From SAR202 cluster bacterium (lineage in GTDB: Bacteria; Chloroflexota; Dehalococcoidia; Lucifugimonadales; VGZY01), in contig VGZY01000013.1 in NCBI GenBank assembly GCA_016872355.1, positions 1-48,539 on the forward strand: a stretch of 48,539 nt of DNA. The letters are read 5' to 3'. The translations under genes and the position numbers were made by a program. Every line of letters starts with the position of its first letter. Position 1 is the stretch's first letter. Positions 26,738 to 37,085 of this stretch are shown in pieces. Below the pieces are notes generated by a model. The model was not told the origin of the DNA. It did no database searches and worked only from the letters and a program-made list of their open reading frames with translations.

Positions 26738-27544
26738 TTAGTACGCCCGCGCCTCCATCGTTAACGCAGCAGTGTCGACCAGCTTTGTCCAGGTCGCCCC
26801 GCCATCCGTAGAACGGTCGATTCCCGCGCCCCGAGCAAACCTGTACTGAATTCGGCTGTCGGGAATGCTGACGACACCGGCGTGTCGGCTGTCGTAGTCG
26901 CAGGCTGCATCTGCCCATGGCGCGACCCACGTCCAGGTCAGCCCTCCGTCGTCAGTTGAGTAAACCTCATCGAGTTCTGGACCGACGAGGGCATTTATGA
27001 CGCCATCTTTTTCAACAAAGCAGTAGACTCCCAAAGTATAGTCTCCATAGCTCGTCGCCACGGTGGCAAGGGCGCAGAGGCTAGCCACGATCCAGCCGCG
27101 CGTCTCGAGCCATGGGCGCGGCTGGATCGGCCGCAGCCACACCCAGACGGAAACGGCGAGCCCGATGGGAATGGCGATCACGTCCGTCGCATCGCGGGCC
27201 ATGAAGACTTCCCAGCCGGAGAGGACCGACAGCAGACGCAGCGTGGCGACGTGCGCCGGAGCCGAAAGGTTGTAGAGGGCGTACCACACCCCGACGGTGC
27301 CCAACGCGATGGCGGCTATCGTTCGCTCCGAGCCCCGGAATCGCCGGGGCGCGATGAGCGAGAGCGCCGCGGCGAAGATGAAAGGCGTGAAGACCACCCA
27401 GGCGACGTCGCTCAGCTTCCCGGTCCACCACGAGTCCCACAGCCGCTTGAAGACGTGGTCGTTTGCGAGCATCACCACCACGGCAAGGATGGTGGCGGGG
27501 TGAGATAGCGCCAGGATGGACCGTCTTAAACCGGGGTTGCCCAT
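26738..27544 (-). CDS. N-terminal part of a split membrane/beta-propeller protein
   Basis: This 268-residue frame has about five N-terminal membrane helices (from SHPATILAVVVMLANDHVFK to about residue 165) and then an extracytoplasmic region with two BNR-type turns, STDDGGLTW and STDGGATWTKL. It stops at TAA directly after MEARAY, in the middle of what looks like a propeller, and the same frame continues downstream as another blade plus membrane helices. WxxGKLSDVAW near residue 43 is a conserved-looking motif. I do not recognise a named family. Confidence 0.65.
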   Translation of the reverse strand: MGNPGLRRSILALSHPATILAVVVMLANDHVFKRLWDSWWTGKLSDVAWVVFTPFIFAAALSLIAPRRFRGSERTIAAIALGTVGVWYALYNLSAPAHVATLRLLSVLSGWEVFMARDATDVIAIPIGLAVSVWVWLRPIQPRPWLETRGWIVASLCALATVATSYGDYTLGVYCFVEKDGVINALVGPELDEVYSTDDGGLTWTWVAPWADAACDYDSRHAGVVSIPDSRIQYRFARGAGIDRSTDGGATWTKLVDTAALTMEARAY

Positions 27545-27615
27545 CGGTCACTCGGAGTGCGCAGTGTGCGGCTCGTCTGAATTCAAATACGAACGCGGCG
27601 CAATATCGGATTGGG

Positions 27616-28500
27616 CTATTCCAGGCTCTCGGCAGGGGTGGCCGGCGCCGGCGCGCCCACGGCGCGGTAGAACACCAAAGCCATTGCGAAGCTGGCGGCC
27701 GCAACCACCAGGAAAGGAGCGCCGGTCAGGGGGTCAATTCCATCGTCCTTTACGAACGGCGAGGCGATCCAGGTTGTTAGCGTTATCAACATAACAGCAG
27801 CGAAAGTAACGGTGACGGCGGCGAGGATATAGCCCCAGGGGGACCTCTTCATCACCAGGTAACCGGACGTTAGTGCCAGCGGCACAACCATCCCGAGGTC
27901 CAGTGCCTGCATCTCCAGTGTGGAAATGCCATCCATCGCGTCATCGAAAAGCCCGCTGGTAGTCACGCTGACGATCAGGCGAGACCAGAATGCAACGAGT
28001 ATAGCGGCAATCAGTACCGTGTAACCAAAGTAAAGTCGCCGCGGGAATTTCGGGGAGATTCTTCCTGACAAGTCGCGGAAGTCCACGGCGCCGAGATTCA
28101 AGAATAGGCCGATTGCACTACAGCCAAGAATGGCAACGTACACAGGGAACATTGGGTTGAAAGCCAGCATTACCGCATACATGAGATAGACATAGAAGAA
28201 GTACGCCATCAGGCCCGCGACGATCAGCCTGCCGCGCAGAGAGCCGCGTGAAGTGAGGAAGAGGGACGCCACGATTGCCGGGACCCCGATCGTCAGATTG
28301 ACGATATCCCAAACAAGCCCAGCACGCGCTACCTGCACGTCGTCGAAGCGGTACAGCCCGCTGCCCTGGATCGTCGAAAGCTGGCCCCGGGCCGTGACGA
28401 GGCTCCTGTGAGGCTCGTCAGTCTGATAAAGGACCGCCGAGGATGTGGCGATTAAGATAAGCCCTATTACAATGGCGGGAAACGCGAGGGTGGCCTTCAT
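27616..28500 (-). CDS. Polytopic membrane protein of unknown function
   Basis: This 294-residue protein has about eight hydrophobic segments and begins MKATLAFPAIVIGLILIATSSAVLY, an N-terminal helix or signal anchor. The open frame extends to 28605, but the ATG at 28500 gives the natural membrane-protein start. The region after the first helix (LVTARGQ... LYRFDDVQVARAGLVWDIVNL) looks extracytoplasmic. I do not recognise the family. It lies downstream of tRNA-Ala on the same strand. Confidence 0.65.
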   Translation of the reverse strand: MKATLAFPAIVIGLILIATSSAVLYQTDEPHRSLVTARGQLSTIQGSGLYRFDDVQVARAGLVWDIVNLTIGVPAIVASLFLTSRGSLRGRLIVAGLMAYFFYVYLMYAVMLAFNPMFPVYVAILGCSAIGLFLNLGAVDFRDLSGRISPKFPRRLYFGYTVLIAAILVAFWSRLIVSVTTSGLFDDAMDGISTLEMQALDLGMVVPLALTSGYLVMKRSPWGYILAAVTVTFAAVMLITLTTWIASPFVKDDGIDPLTGAPFLVVAAASFAMALVFYRAVGAPAPATPAESLE

Positions 28501-28715
28501 AGCGCGTATACCCCAGAGAAGTTGCAGGCGCTGCTGCGCAGCGACCCATAATCGCAGTCTATGGCACGACCGATTACGCGGTGTGAAAAGAGACGGCAGG
28601 GACATGCATAAAGCGTGAAGAAATCCAACAGGGTTGAGTGAATGACACGTGCGTTGCCAGTGGGCGTGGGCGCCTGGTCAAAATTGCGGAGTGGCGATGT
28701 TGTTGAAGAAATCGG

Positions 28716-28791
<76 letters not shown>

Positions 28792-28868
28792 ACGATGGAC
28801 CGGACGGTTGGATGGTCGCTCCCCCGTGGCACCCGGGATGGTGCAGGGGAGAGGACCGAGGCAGTTCT

Positions 28869-28897
28869 ATTGTAAATGGCGGTTGGAGGAATGGAAA
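28869..28897 (-). promoter_or_regulatory. Possible promoter for tRNA-Ala
   Basis: On the minus strand TTTCCA (28892-28897), 17 bases, TACAAT (28869-28874) precede the tRNA by about 80 bases, just after the 16S terminator. The -35 is weak. It would allow tRNA-Ala to be made independently of 16S. Confidence 0.4.
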
Positions 28898-28918
28898 GGG
28901 CCCCGGAGACCGGGGCCC
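28892..28918 (-). terminator. Terminator between 16S and tRNA-Ala
   Basis: A 9-bp GC stem (28898-28906 with 28910-28918, loop of three) is followed on the minus strand by TTTCC. It follows the 16S trailer and suggests that 16S transcription stops before the tRNA. The T-tract is short, so read-through is likely in part. Confidence 0.6.
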
Positions 28919-28922
28919 TGGG

Positions 28923-28951
28923 CCTTAACCTCTGAATAGTGGAAGGAAACC
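28923..28951 (-). repeat. 3' arm of the 16S processing stem
   Basis: This stretch is complementary to 30638-30666 upstream of 16S: 20 bases perfect (28932-28951) and 27 of 29 overall. The two arms flank the 16S gene and would form the long helix that RNase III cuts in pre-16S RNA. Confidence 0.8.
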
Positions 28952-29138
28952 AATGTGTTTGCTCTCAATGTTACTTGGAGCGTCGAAAATTCGGTGGGCT
29001 TTCTTGGAGCGCTCCATTGGCTGACCGAGGAGCTCCTCTTCCGATTGCTCGGATAGATCATGCTACTACTCGCGCTTAAGGTTTGGCGCTGCCCCACCGA
29101 CCGACCTGGGCTCTGGTGAGACCAGAGACCCTACTCCC

Positions 29139-30633
<1,495 letters not shown>

Positions 30634-30637
30634 TAAC

Positions 30638-30666
30638 GGTTTCCTTCCACTATTCAGTTGTTAAGG
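30638..30666 (-). repeat. 5' arm of the 16S processing stem
   Basis: Pairs with 28923-28951 across the 16S gene. It begins immediately upstream of the mature 16S 5' end and lies inside the transcribed leader. Confidence 0.8.
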
Positions 30667-30716
30667 TGATTGCGCCTTAGACTCGCGATGGCCGCTTATC
30701 TCGGCGCAGTTTTAAC

Positions 30717-30745
30717 ATTCTATCAAATCTGCGGGACCCTGTCAA
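30717..30745 (-). promoter_or_regulatory. Sigma-70 promoter of the 16S gene
   Basis: On the minus strand a perfect TTGACA (30740-30745), 17 bases and TAGAAT (30717-30722) put the start near 30710, leaving a leader of about 75 bases that contains the processing-stem arm. Confidence 0.8.
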
Positions 30746-31028
30746 CAGTGCATCTTAACTCACTTTGACCTACCCTTGACCGGTGTCTGCACACCACATC
30801 TTGAGCGTCCGCCCCACCGATTCGCTAGCTGTTGCGCCTGAAATTCATCAGAGCAACTTTCTAATTCTAGCACCGGTTTTGGGCCATGTCTATAGCCAGC
30901 CCGGCCTCATTCCGGTCACCGGCAGCCATCGGTCAAAACGGCCTGTCCGAAGACAGCCGGATGATTCTAGCGCGCGCGTCCGCAGAATTCAATACTTGTA
31001 TGGGAACATTTGGCAACGTCCCAATGCC
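30746..31028. other. Non-coding region between the 16S promoter and the gamma-glutamyltransferase promoter
   Basis: About 280 bases with no supported gene. An open frame at 30783-31136 exists on the plus strand, but it has no recognisable protein features and no ribosome site. The stretch separates two divergent promoters. Confidence 0.5.
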
Positions 31029-31057
31029 TTGACAAGAGACGAGCCAGTCTCTAGCGT
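31029..31057 (+). promoter_or_regulatory. Promoter with an operator-like inverted repeat in the spacer
   Basis: TTGACA (31029-31034), 17 bases and TAGCGT (31052-31057). The spacer is itself an inverted repeat, AGAGAC (31035-31040) / GTCTCT (31047-31052), a natural place for a repressor or activator dimer. It would drive the gamma-glutamyltransferase cassette. Confidence 0.5.
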
Positions 31058-31108
31058 AATCACGTTGCCGAGCCGGGCCGCACAGCTCCGGCCATACAGG
31101 AGACCAGC

Positions 31109-32755
31109 TTGTCAAACACCTTCGCCCACCCGATGACCACACGCCCTGTTGTAATGGGCGTTAACGGCATGGTGACCTCTGCCCACCCACTGTCATCCCT
31201 CGCGGGCGCGCAGGTACTTCAGGATGGCGGCAACGCCGTCGACGCCGCAATTGCGGTCGCGACTACCCTCGGTATTGTAGAGCCGTATATGTCCGGTGCC
31301 GGCGGCATCGGCATGGCGCTGGTCTACATGGCCCGCGAAGGCCGCGTGAGGGCGCTCAACTTCTCCGGCAGGGCGCCCAGGGCGGCAGATACGGCCCGCT
31401 TCACGGACGACACAAAGGAAACGGGAATTCTCGCCCCCCTCATTCCTGGCAACGTGGCGGGCTGGATGGAGCTCCACAGGACCTACGGCTCGCTCGATCG
31501 TGAGCGCCTGTTCCGTCCCGCCGTGGGCTACGCCCGCAACGGCTTCCCAATCACGCACATCAACAGTCTTGTTATTCATCAGAGCGCCGCGCGCCTCCGC
31601 CGCTTTCCGACCTCCGCCGCGTTCATGCTTGAGGCCGGGGGAAAGCCGCCTGCTGCGGGGGTGAAGTTCCGGATGCCCCAGGCCGCCGATACCCTTGAGA
31701 AGATCGCCAGGCACGGTCCGGACATCTTCTATAAAGGAGAGATAGCGGAGAAGCTGGCTAGGTTCAGCAAGGAAATGAACGGGCTGATCACAGCCCAGGA
31801 CCTCGCAGATTACCGCGTGGAGTGGCAGGAGCCCATCGCCATCGACTACCGCGGCTACCGGGTCCACGTAACGCCCCCCAACTCAACGGGCTTCCAGATC
31901 CTCCAGACCCTCAAGGTAATAGAGGGCTTTTCCGGTGCCGACATCACGCACCACGGCATAGAGTCCGTTCACATTCTCATGGAAGCCGTGAAGCTCTGCG
32001 TCACGGACCGCATCAAGTGGGGCGGCGACCCTGACTACACAAAGATCCCCGTCAAGGCCGTGCTATCCGACGGGTACGCAGCCAGGCAGAGGCGGCGCAT
32101 CGACCGTTCCGCCGCCGCCTCTGTGATGGGCGAGCGGTTCGCGCTCAACCGGCCCATGGGCGCGCTGACGCCGGGGAGCCCGGAAGAGTTCGACGGTGGC
32201 ATGACCACCCACTTCGCGGTTGCGGACCGCGACGGCAACGTCGTCTCGGTCACCCAGACGCTGGGCGGATACTTTGGCTCGGGGGTTGTCGTTGGGGACA
32301 CCGGCCTCTTCCTTAATAACATGTGCAGCTATTTCGACCTGGAAGAGGGCAGCTCTAACCGCATTGGGCCATGGAAGCGCGTAGACTTTGTGATCTCGCC
32401 AACACAGACCTTCAAGGACGGCAAGTTCTTTCTTAGCATGGGCACTCCCGGCGGGTGGGGAATCCCTCAGACCACGTCCCAGCTCCTGATGAACGTCCTT
32501 GACCATGGTATGAACGTGCAGCAGGCCGTGGAGGCCCCCCGTTTCCGGTACTATCGCGACCGTTACGTTGAAATGGAAGAGCGCTTCCCGCTGAACCTGA
32601 GGCAGTCGCTGGAGATGAAGGGCCACAAGGTTGGGATCGTTGAGGCATGGTCCCGCAGCGTCGGAGGGGCGCACGCCATCCAGGTGGACGCGGCCTCCGG
32701 AACGTTCCATGGCGGCGCAGACCCTCGACGCGATGGGGTGGCGATAGGGTTGTAG
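31109..32755 (+). CDS. Gamma-glutamyltransferase
   Basis: This 548-residue Ntn hydrolase cleaves gamma-glutamyl bonds in glutathione-like compounds. It has DGGNAVDAAIAVATTLGIVEPYMSGAGGIG in the N-terminal (large) part, the autoprocessing/nucleophile threonine at T366 in GGMTTHFAVADRDGNVVSVTQTLGGYFGSG, and the small-subunit segment STGGWGIPQTTSQ-like (GTPGGWGIPQTTSQ). It starts at a TTG with AGGAG 7 bases upstream. No signal peptide is visible, so it may be cytosolic. It opens a three-gene cassette with a dehydrogenase and a phosphatase-superfamily enzyme. Confidence 0.9.
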   Translation: MSNTFAHPMTTRPVVMGVNGMVTSAHPLSSLAGAQVLQDGGNAVDAAIAVATTLGIVEPYMSGAGGIGMALVYMAREGRVRALNFSGRAPRAADTARFTDDTKETGILAPLIPGNVAGWMELHRTYGSLDRERLFRPAVGYARNGFPITHINSLVIHQSAARLRRFPTSAAFMLEAGGKPPAAGVKFRMPQAADTLEKIARHGPDIFYKGEIAEKLARFSKEMNGLITAQDLADYRVEWQEPIAIDYRGYRVHVTPPNSTGFQILQTLKVIEGFSGADITHHGIESVHILMEAVKLCVTDRIKWGGDPDYTKIPVKAVLSDGYAARQRRRIDRSAAASVMGERFALNRPMGALTPGSPEEFDGGMTTHFAVADRDGNVVSVTQTLGGYFGSGVVVGDTGLFLNNMCSYFDLEEGSSNRIGPWKRVDFVISPTQTFKDGKFFLSMGTPGGWGIPQTTSQLLMNVLDHGMNVQQAVEAPRFRYYRDRYVEMEERFPLNLRQSLEMKGHKVGIVEAWSRSVGGAHAIQVDAASGTFHGGADPRRDGVAIGL

Positions 32756-32787
32756 GGTATCCGTCGGTGTTTGCTTGAGGAGGCAGC

Positions 32788-33765
32788 TTGTCGAAACCGT
32801 CTGTCTTCATTACCCGTGCGCAAAACGAGCCGGCCGCAACCGTGCTGGAAAAGGAGTTCACGGTAGAGATCTGGCCGCTGAACTCACCACCGCCCCGGCA
32901 TGTCATGGAAACGGCGGTGCAGTCCCACAGCGCGCTTCTGACCGAGGCCGGCGACAGGATAGACGCCGCTCTCATCGGCAAGGCGAAGGGGCTGAAGGTC
33001 ATCGCCAACAAGGCAATCGGAACGGACAACGTTGACATCGCCGCTGCCAGCCGCAACGGCATTCGCGTCTCGAATACCCCAGGACTTCTCGAAGAGACGT
33101 GCGCGGATATGGCCTTCGCCCTGATGCTAAACGTCTCGTGCAAGGTATCGTTCGCGGACAGGATGGTGCGCGCGGGGCTCTGGACCTCTTTCGACATCAC
33201 TCCTTACCTTGGGGTCGATGTCCACCACAAGACCATTGGCATCGTCGGCATGGGCGGGATAGCGAAGGGCGTCGCACGGCGCGCGCGAGGCTTCAGCATG
33301 CAGGTCCTTTACTGGTCGCGCACGCGACGGCCGGAAGCCGAGCGGGAGCTGGGCTTGGAATGGACGCCCACGCTGGACAGCCTGCTCGAGTGCTCGGACT
33401 TCGTGTCGCTTCACGTGCCGTTGACCGCCGAGACACGCGGGCTCATTGGCCTCCCGCAGTTCGAGAGAATGCGCAGCACGGCCGTGCTTGTGAACACCGC
33501 CAGGGGGGCCGTTGTCGACCACGCTGCTCTCTACAGCGCGCTCTCGGCGCGGATGATCGCAGGGGCTGGCATCGACGTGGTGGACCCCGAGCCACTGCCG
33601 AAAGACAGCCCTCTCCTGGAGTTGCCGAATATAGTCATAACGCCCCACATAGGCACCGCAAGCAGGGCCACTTTCGAAACGATGATAATGCTCGCGGCCG
33701 CCAACATCAGCGCCGCCCTCTCAGGAAAGCCGATGCCAAGCTGCGTTAACCCGGAGGCAAGATGA
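32788..33765 (+). CDS. D-isomer-specific 2-hydroxyacid dehydrogenase
   Basis: This 325-residue protein has the NAD-binding GIVGMGGIAKGVARRARGF motif, the catalytic arginine region VNTARGAVVDHAAL, an acidic residue in GIDVVDPEPL, and the catalytic histidine in ITPHIGTAS. Members reduce glyoxylate, hydroxypyruvate or other 2-oxoacids. The start is TTG with GAGGAGG upstream. It overlaps the next gene by 4 bases. Confidence 0.9.
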   Translation: MSKPSVFITRAQNEPAATVLEKEFTVEIWPLNSPPPRHVMETAVQSHSALLTEAGDRIDAALIGKAKGLKVIANKAIGTDNVDIAAASRNGIRVSNTPGLLEETCADMAFALMLNVSCKVSFADRMVRAGLWTSFDITPYLGVDVHHKTIGIVGMGGIAKGVARRARGFSMQVLYWSRTRRPEAERELGLEWTPTLDSLLECSDFVSLHVPLTAETRGLIGLPQFERMRSTAVLVNTARGAVVDHAALYSALSARMIAGAGIDVVDPEPLPKDSPLLELPNIVITPHIGTASRATFETMIMLAAANISAALSGKPMPSCVNPEAR

Positions 33766-35213
33766 AGTCAGTCCTGATCATTGGATTCGACGGCCTACAA
33801 CCGTCGCAGGTCACGCCGGAGCTAATGCCCAACCTTGCGAGATTCGCCGCGCGCGGCGTCTTCTTCGAGAATCACCACCCGGTCTACCCGTCGCTCACCC
33901 GCGTGAACGTAGCCTCGATCGCAACCGGCCGGTATCCCGGGAATCACGGGATTGCAGGTAACTCGTTTGTCGCCCGCGAATTCAACGAGTCCAGAGTTCT
34001 CCCGGCCCTTCTGCCCGAGCTGACGGAGCTTCTCAAAGAGACGGGCAGATTCTTGCTGTGTCCTAATCTTGCCCAGGCGGTAACGGGCGCCGGGAAGACG
34101 TTCGTTTCGCTCGGCATGGGTTCCAGCGGCAACGCCTTCATACATGGGTTCTCCCCGGACAGGCCCGGCGCGTACACCTCGCACCCTGAGTTCAGTATGC
34201 CGGACGCACTGAACGTGGGTGTTGAGCACAAGTACGGCAAATGGCCGGAGCGGCAATTTCCCGACCTTGCGCGTTTATCCTACGGCGCCCGGGTAATGGC
34301 CGAGCATCTCCTGCCCGAGTACAGCCCGGACGTTGCAGTCTTCTGGGCGGGCGAGCCGGATGTTTCGCAGCACAAGACCGGGGTCTCCTCCGCTATGGCC
34401 CGAAAGGGGCTGGCGGAGGCTGACCGGGCCTTCGCAACCCTGATGGCCTACCTGGAGAAGTCAGGCAAGGCCTCGGACACTGACGTAATTGTTGTATCCG
34501 ACCACGGGTACTCCCAGGTGACGGACTTCGTTGACGTGAAGCGGCTTGCCGCGGATGCTGGCTTTGGCCCGGAGCCGAGCAAGGGAGGTGTGGTAATCGC
34601 ACCCAACAACGGCTCTGTCTCCTTCTATGTAATTGGCCGAAGTAGGGACGTTGCCGACAGGCTGGCGGCGTGGCTCATGGCCCAGCCGTGGTGCGGCGCG
34701 TTGATTGCGGACGACTCCCTGAGGATCGAAGGGGCCATAGCGGCGTCACGGGTCGCCGTTCATGGAGAGCGCGTGCCGGACATCATGATGTCGTTCGCGT
34801 GGGACTCAAAGCCCAATAGCGCGGGCGTGCCGGGCCACGCCTATAGCTGCGACCACGTAATCGGCGAGGGCGACCACGGGTCAATGAGCGGCCACGAGAT
34901 GCGGAATACGCTCATTGCGGCAGGTCCGAGCTTCAAGTCTCGAATGCGGATAGCCATGCCTACAGGTAACGTGGACGTTGCGCCGACGGTTCTTCACCTG
35001 CTCGGCCTCGCCGGAGGTGAGGCCATGGACGGGCGTGTCGTCCGGGAGGCGATCGCAGGCGGGCCTTCGCCCGAAAGTATCGAATGCAACACGGAAGTAG
35101 TTGAGGCGGGCCGGAAACAGAATGGTCTTGCCTTTTCCCAGTATGTGAAGGTAACTACGGTCGGCAAGACGGTATACGTGGACGAAGGGAACAGAGCAGG
35201 GGCGCCTGCATGA
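33762..35213 (+). CDS. Alkaline phosphatase-superfamily phosphodiesterase/pyrophosphatase
   Basis: This 483-residue enzyme belongs to the type I phosphodiesterase/nucleotide pyrophosphatase group. It has the metal ligand D10 in GFDG, nucleophile T46 in YPSLTRVN, VFWAGEPDVSQHKTG, the metal-binding VVSDHGYS and a last metal region GEGDHGSMSGHE. It hydrolyses phosphodiester or sulfate/phosphonate esters; the exact substrate is unclear. No signal peptide is visible. The ATG overlaps the dehydrogenase stop (ATGA), so the genes form one operon. Confidence 0.87.
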   Translation: MKSVLIIGFDGLQPSQVTPELMPNLARFAARGVFFENHHPVYPSLTRVNVASIATGRYPGNHGIAGNSFVAREFNESRVLPALLPELTELLKETGRFLLCPNLAQAVTGAGKTFVSLGMGSSGNAFIHGFSPDRPGAYTSHPEFSMPDALNVGVEHKYGKWPERQFPDLARLSYGARVMAEHLLPEYSPDVAVFWAGEPDVSQHKTGVSSAMARKGLAEADRAFATLMAYLEKSGKASDTDVIVVSDHGYSQVTDFVDVKRLAADAGFGPEPSKGGVVIAPNNGSVSFYVIGRSRDVADRLAAWLMAQPWCGALIADDSLRIEGAIAASRVAVHGERVPDIMMSFAWDSKPNSAGVPGHAYSCDHVIGEGDHGSMSGHEMRNTLIAAGPSFKSRMRIAMPTGNVDVAPTVLHLLGLAGGEAMDGRVVREAIAGGPSPESIECNTEVVEAGRKQNGLAFSQYVKVTTVGKTVYVDEGNRAGAPA

Positions 35214-35239
35214 ACGCGGCTGGTTGTCCCGGTCCTCTC

Positions 35240-35370
35240 GTAGAGACGCCCCGCTGGGGCGTCTCTACGGTAACCACCGCCACCTTACACACCGACGTAC
35301 GGTTCTTGCGCGGCGTCCATACGTGACGGGCTCTCGCAACGCCTGAGACGCCCCAGCGGGGCGTCTCTAC
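35240..35370. repeat. REPIN-like pair of GTAGAGACGCCCC palindromes
   Basis: A 13-bp palindrome with GCT loop at 35240-35268 (GTAGAGACGCCCC / GGGGCGTCTCTAC) is followed by a second copy in opposite orientation at 35345-35370 (loop AGC, left outer arm partly lost). Both have GTAG at the outer end. The pair lies between convergent genes. Confidence 0.75.
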
Positions 35371-35395
35371 TGAGGGGACAGTTCCGGCGTAATGG

Positions 35396-35431
35396 AGAGA
35401 GGGCGGCGCAAATGATGGCGCCGCCCTCTCT
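35396..35431. terminator. Hairpin between convergent genes
   Basis: A 14-bp perfect stem (35396-35409 with 35418-35431, loop of eight) lies just downstream of the RRM gene end (minus) and the phosphodiesterase (plus). Neither side has a long T-tract, but the position fits a bidirectional terminator. Confidence 0.6.
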
Positions 35432-35455
35432 ATTTAGCCTGAATTCGACCTGGTG

Positions 35456-35728
35456 TTACTGCGTCGCGGGGCGGCCCGCACCGGCCTCTCTGGGCTTGGC
35501 TTCGTTCACTGTGAGGACGCGGCCGCGAAACTCCTTGCTGTTGAGCTCATCGATTGCCTTCTGGCCATCGGCGGCGCTGGACATTTCCACAAAGCCGAAG
35601 CCGCGAGACCTGCCTGTATACCGGTCCACGATCACCCTGGCGGACGTCACTTCGCCGAACGATGAGAAGTGTTGCTGCAGCGCCGCGTCGTTGACTTCAA
35701 AGTTCAGGTTACCGATATAGATATTCAT
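35456..35728 (-). CDS. RRM-type RNA-binding protein
   Basis: This 90-residue protein has a single RNA recognition motif: RNP2 IYIGNL at residues 3-8, RNP1 RGFGFVEM near 43-50, and a short Gly/Pro/Arg tail. Such proteins occur in cyanobacteria and some other bacteria and are often cold-induced. The ATG at 35728 matches the family start. A promoter with an extended -10 lies at 35761-35766. Confidence 0.92.
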   Translation of the reverse strand: MNIYIGNLNFEVNDAALQQHFSSFGEVTSARVIVDRYTGRSRGFGFVEMSSAADGQKAIDELNSKEFRGRVLTVNEAKPREAGAGRPATQ

Positions 35729-35760
35729 GCCGCAAACCTGCTCCATTTCGAAATTGCGCC

Positions 35761-35766
35761 ATTATA
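35761..35766 (-). promoter_or_regulatory. Extended -10 promoter of the RRM gene
   Basis: On the minus strand TGCTATAAT gives a perfect -10 (35761-35766) with an extended TGN element. The -35 is poor. The start would lie about 30 bases before the gene. Confidence 0.5.
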
Positions 35767-35898
35767 GCACCACAATTTCCAGTGCGCCATCCTGCGAAAA
35801 CACGCCGTAAACCGCTATGTTGGCGCTAAAGTGCGGCGAAATAATGAAGAAGTAATCATGATTCCCGCCGCAGTCCGTTCCGTGGTGCCCGGTAGATC

Positions 35899-36954
35899 TT
35901 AACGCCCGGCCGCGAGCGCCTTTCGCACTTCGTCTATCGGAATGCCGTGACGGGTGTTGCCATCCCGGCCCACAAGCGTCTCGGCGCGAAGGACAGAATT
36001 GATGACGGCCTCTTCTGTAGCCTCAACGGCGGCCCTGAAGAGCGGGTTGAGCTCGGCGTCGTCGATGCCGTGCGTGGCCCTGGCGTTCGAGAATGCAATC
36101 ACGAAGTCGCCGCTGCCGTGGTCGGCGATGCCGCCTGCGCGGGCGAGGCCGAGCGCGGTGCGACGTGCGATGCGGCCCATCTGGCGCGCGTCCACCGGCG
36201 CGTCCGTACCGACGACAATGATGATGGAGCCGCCGGGCTTCGAAGGATCGAAGTCGCTCTTCGGCGGCAGCAGCCTCCGGCCGATGCGAACACCGTCCAT
36301 CCGCAGTTCCCGAGGGTCACCCGTGTTCGTGAGGGTCGTGACGCCGAGAGTGTAGCGCGCCTTCCCCATTTCGCAGAGCCGGGACGCCGTGCCGATGCCG
36401 CCCTTCCAGCCGAAGCCGGTCATGCCGGTGCCCGCGCCGACGTTGCCTTCATCGGAGTTGGCCGTGCGCGCTTCCCGTATTGCCTGGAGCACGTGCTCAG
36501 AGCGGACGTGGCGGCCAATGATGTCATTGAGAAAAGAGTCGTTGCACTCTCCCACGAGAGCGTTGAAGGAGAAGACGCCCTTCATTTGACCCGTCGCCCA
36601 GTCCACAAGCGCGTCGGCTGCGCGCCAAATGCTGAGGGTGCTGGTCAGGGGGATGGGGCTCTCGATCACGCCGAGCTCCGCCACCTGGAGGAACCCGAGC
36701 GCCTTGCCGAAGCCGTTGATCACGTGCACCGCCCCGGTAACCTTGCGCTGGAACACATTCTCCCCGTGCGGCATGATTACGGTGACGCCCGTGCGAACGG
36801 GACCTTTGCCGATGGCCAGTGGGCCGTTGCCATCGATCAATGTGACGTGGCCGACAGTCACCTCCGGCACATCCGTTATGGAGTTGTGTGGGCCGCGCGG
36901 CATGATGCCGATCTCGAGGCCGAGGTCCTGCGCGCGGGGCCTGGTGTTTGTCAT
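35899..36954 (-). CDS. P1-family peptidase (DmpA/S58, beta-aminopeptidase-like)
   Basis: This 351-residue protein has the S58 self-cleaving fold: NSITDVPEVTVGHVTL, the central GNVGAGTGMTGFGWKGGIGTAS region and the nucleophile in PGGSIIIVVGTDAP, where Ser243 follows the Gly at which the proenzyme would cleave itself. Relatives are D-aminopeptidase DmpA and beta-peptidyl aminopeptidases. AGGAG lies 9 bases before the ATG. It is divergent from the S9 peptidase gene. Confidence 0.88.
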   Translation of the reverse strand: MTNTRPRAQDLGLEIGIMPRGPHNSITDVPEVTVGHVTLIDGNGPLAIGKGPVRTGVTVIMPHGENVFQRKVTGAVHVINGFGKALGFLQVAELGVIESPIPLTSTLSIWRAADALVDWATGQMKGVFSFNALVGECNDSFLNDIIGRHVRSEHVLQAIREARTANSDEGNVGAGTGMTGFGWKGGIGTASRLCEMGKARYTLGVTTLTNTGDPRELRMDGVRIGRRLLPPKSDFDPSKPGGSIIIVVGTDAPVDARQMGRIARRTALGLARAGGIADHGSGDFVIAFSNARATHGIDDAELNPLFRAAVEATEEAVINSVLRAETLVGRDGNTRHGIPIDEVRKALAAGR

Positions 36955-37085
36955 TAGATTTCTCCTGCTTATTCAACGGTATTTGCTCGCAGGGAAGGAT
37001 ATGCCAACCTGCGTGCGTGGGCAACATCAGCCGGTGCCCTATGTTAAGATCCCGTCCAGAATTCATAGCTGTGAGGTAAGTCCGA

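Noticed and set aside
30783-31136. Plus-strand frame of 117 codons upstream of the gamma-glutamyltransferase
   Set aside because: No recognisable protein features, overlaps the promoter and start of the next gene, no ribosome site.
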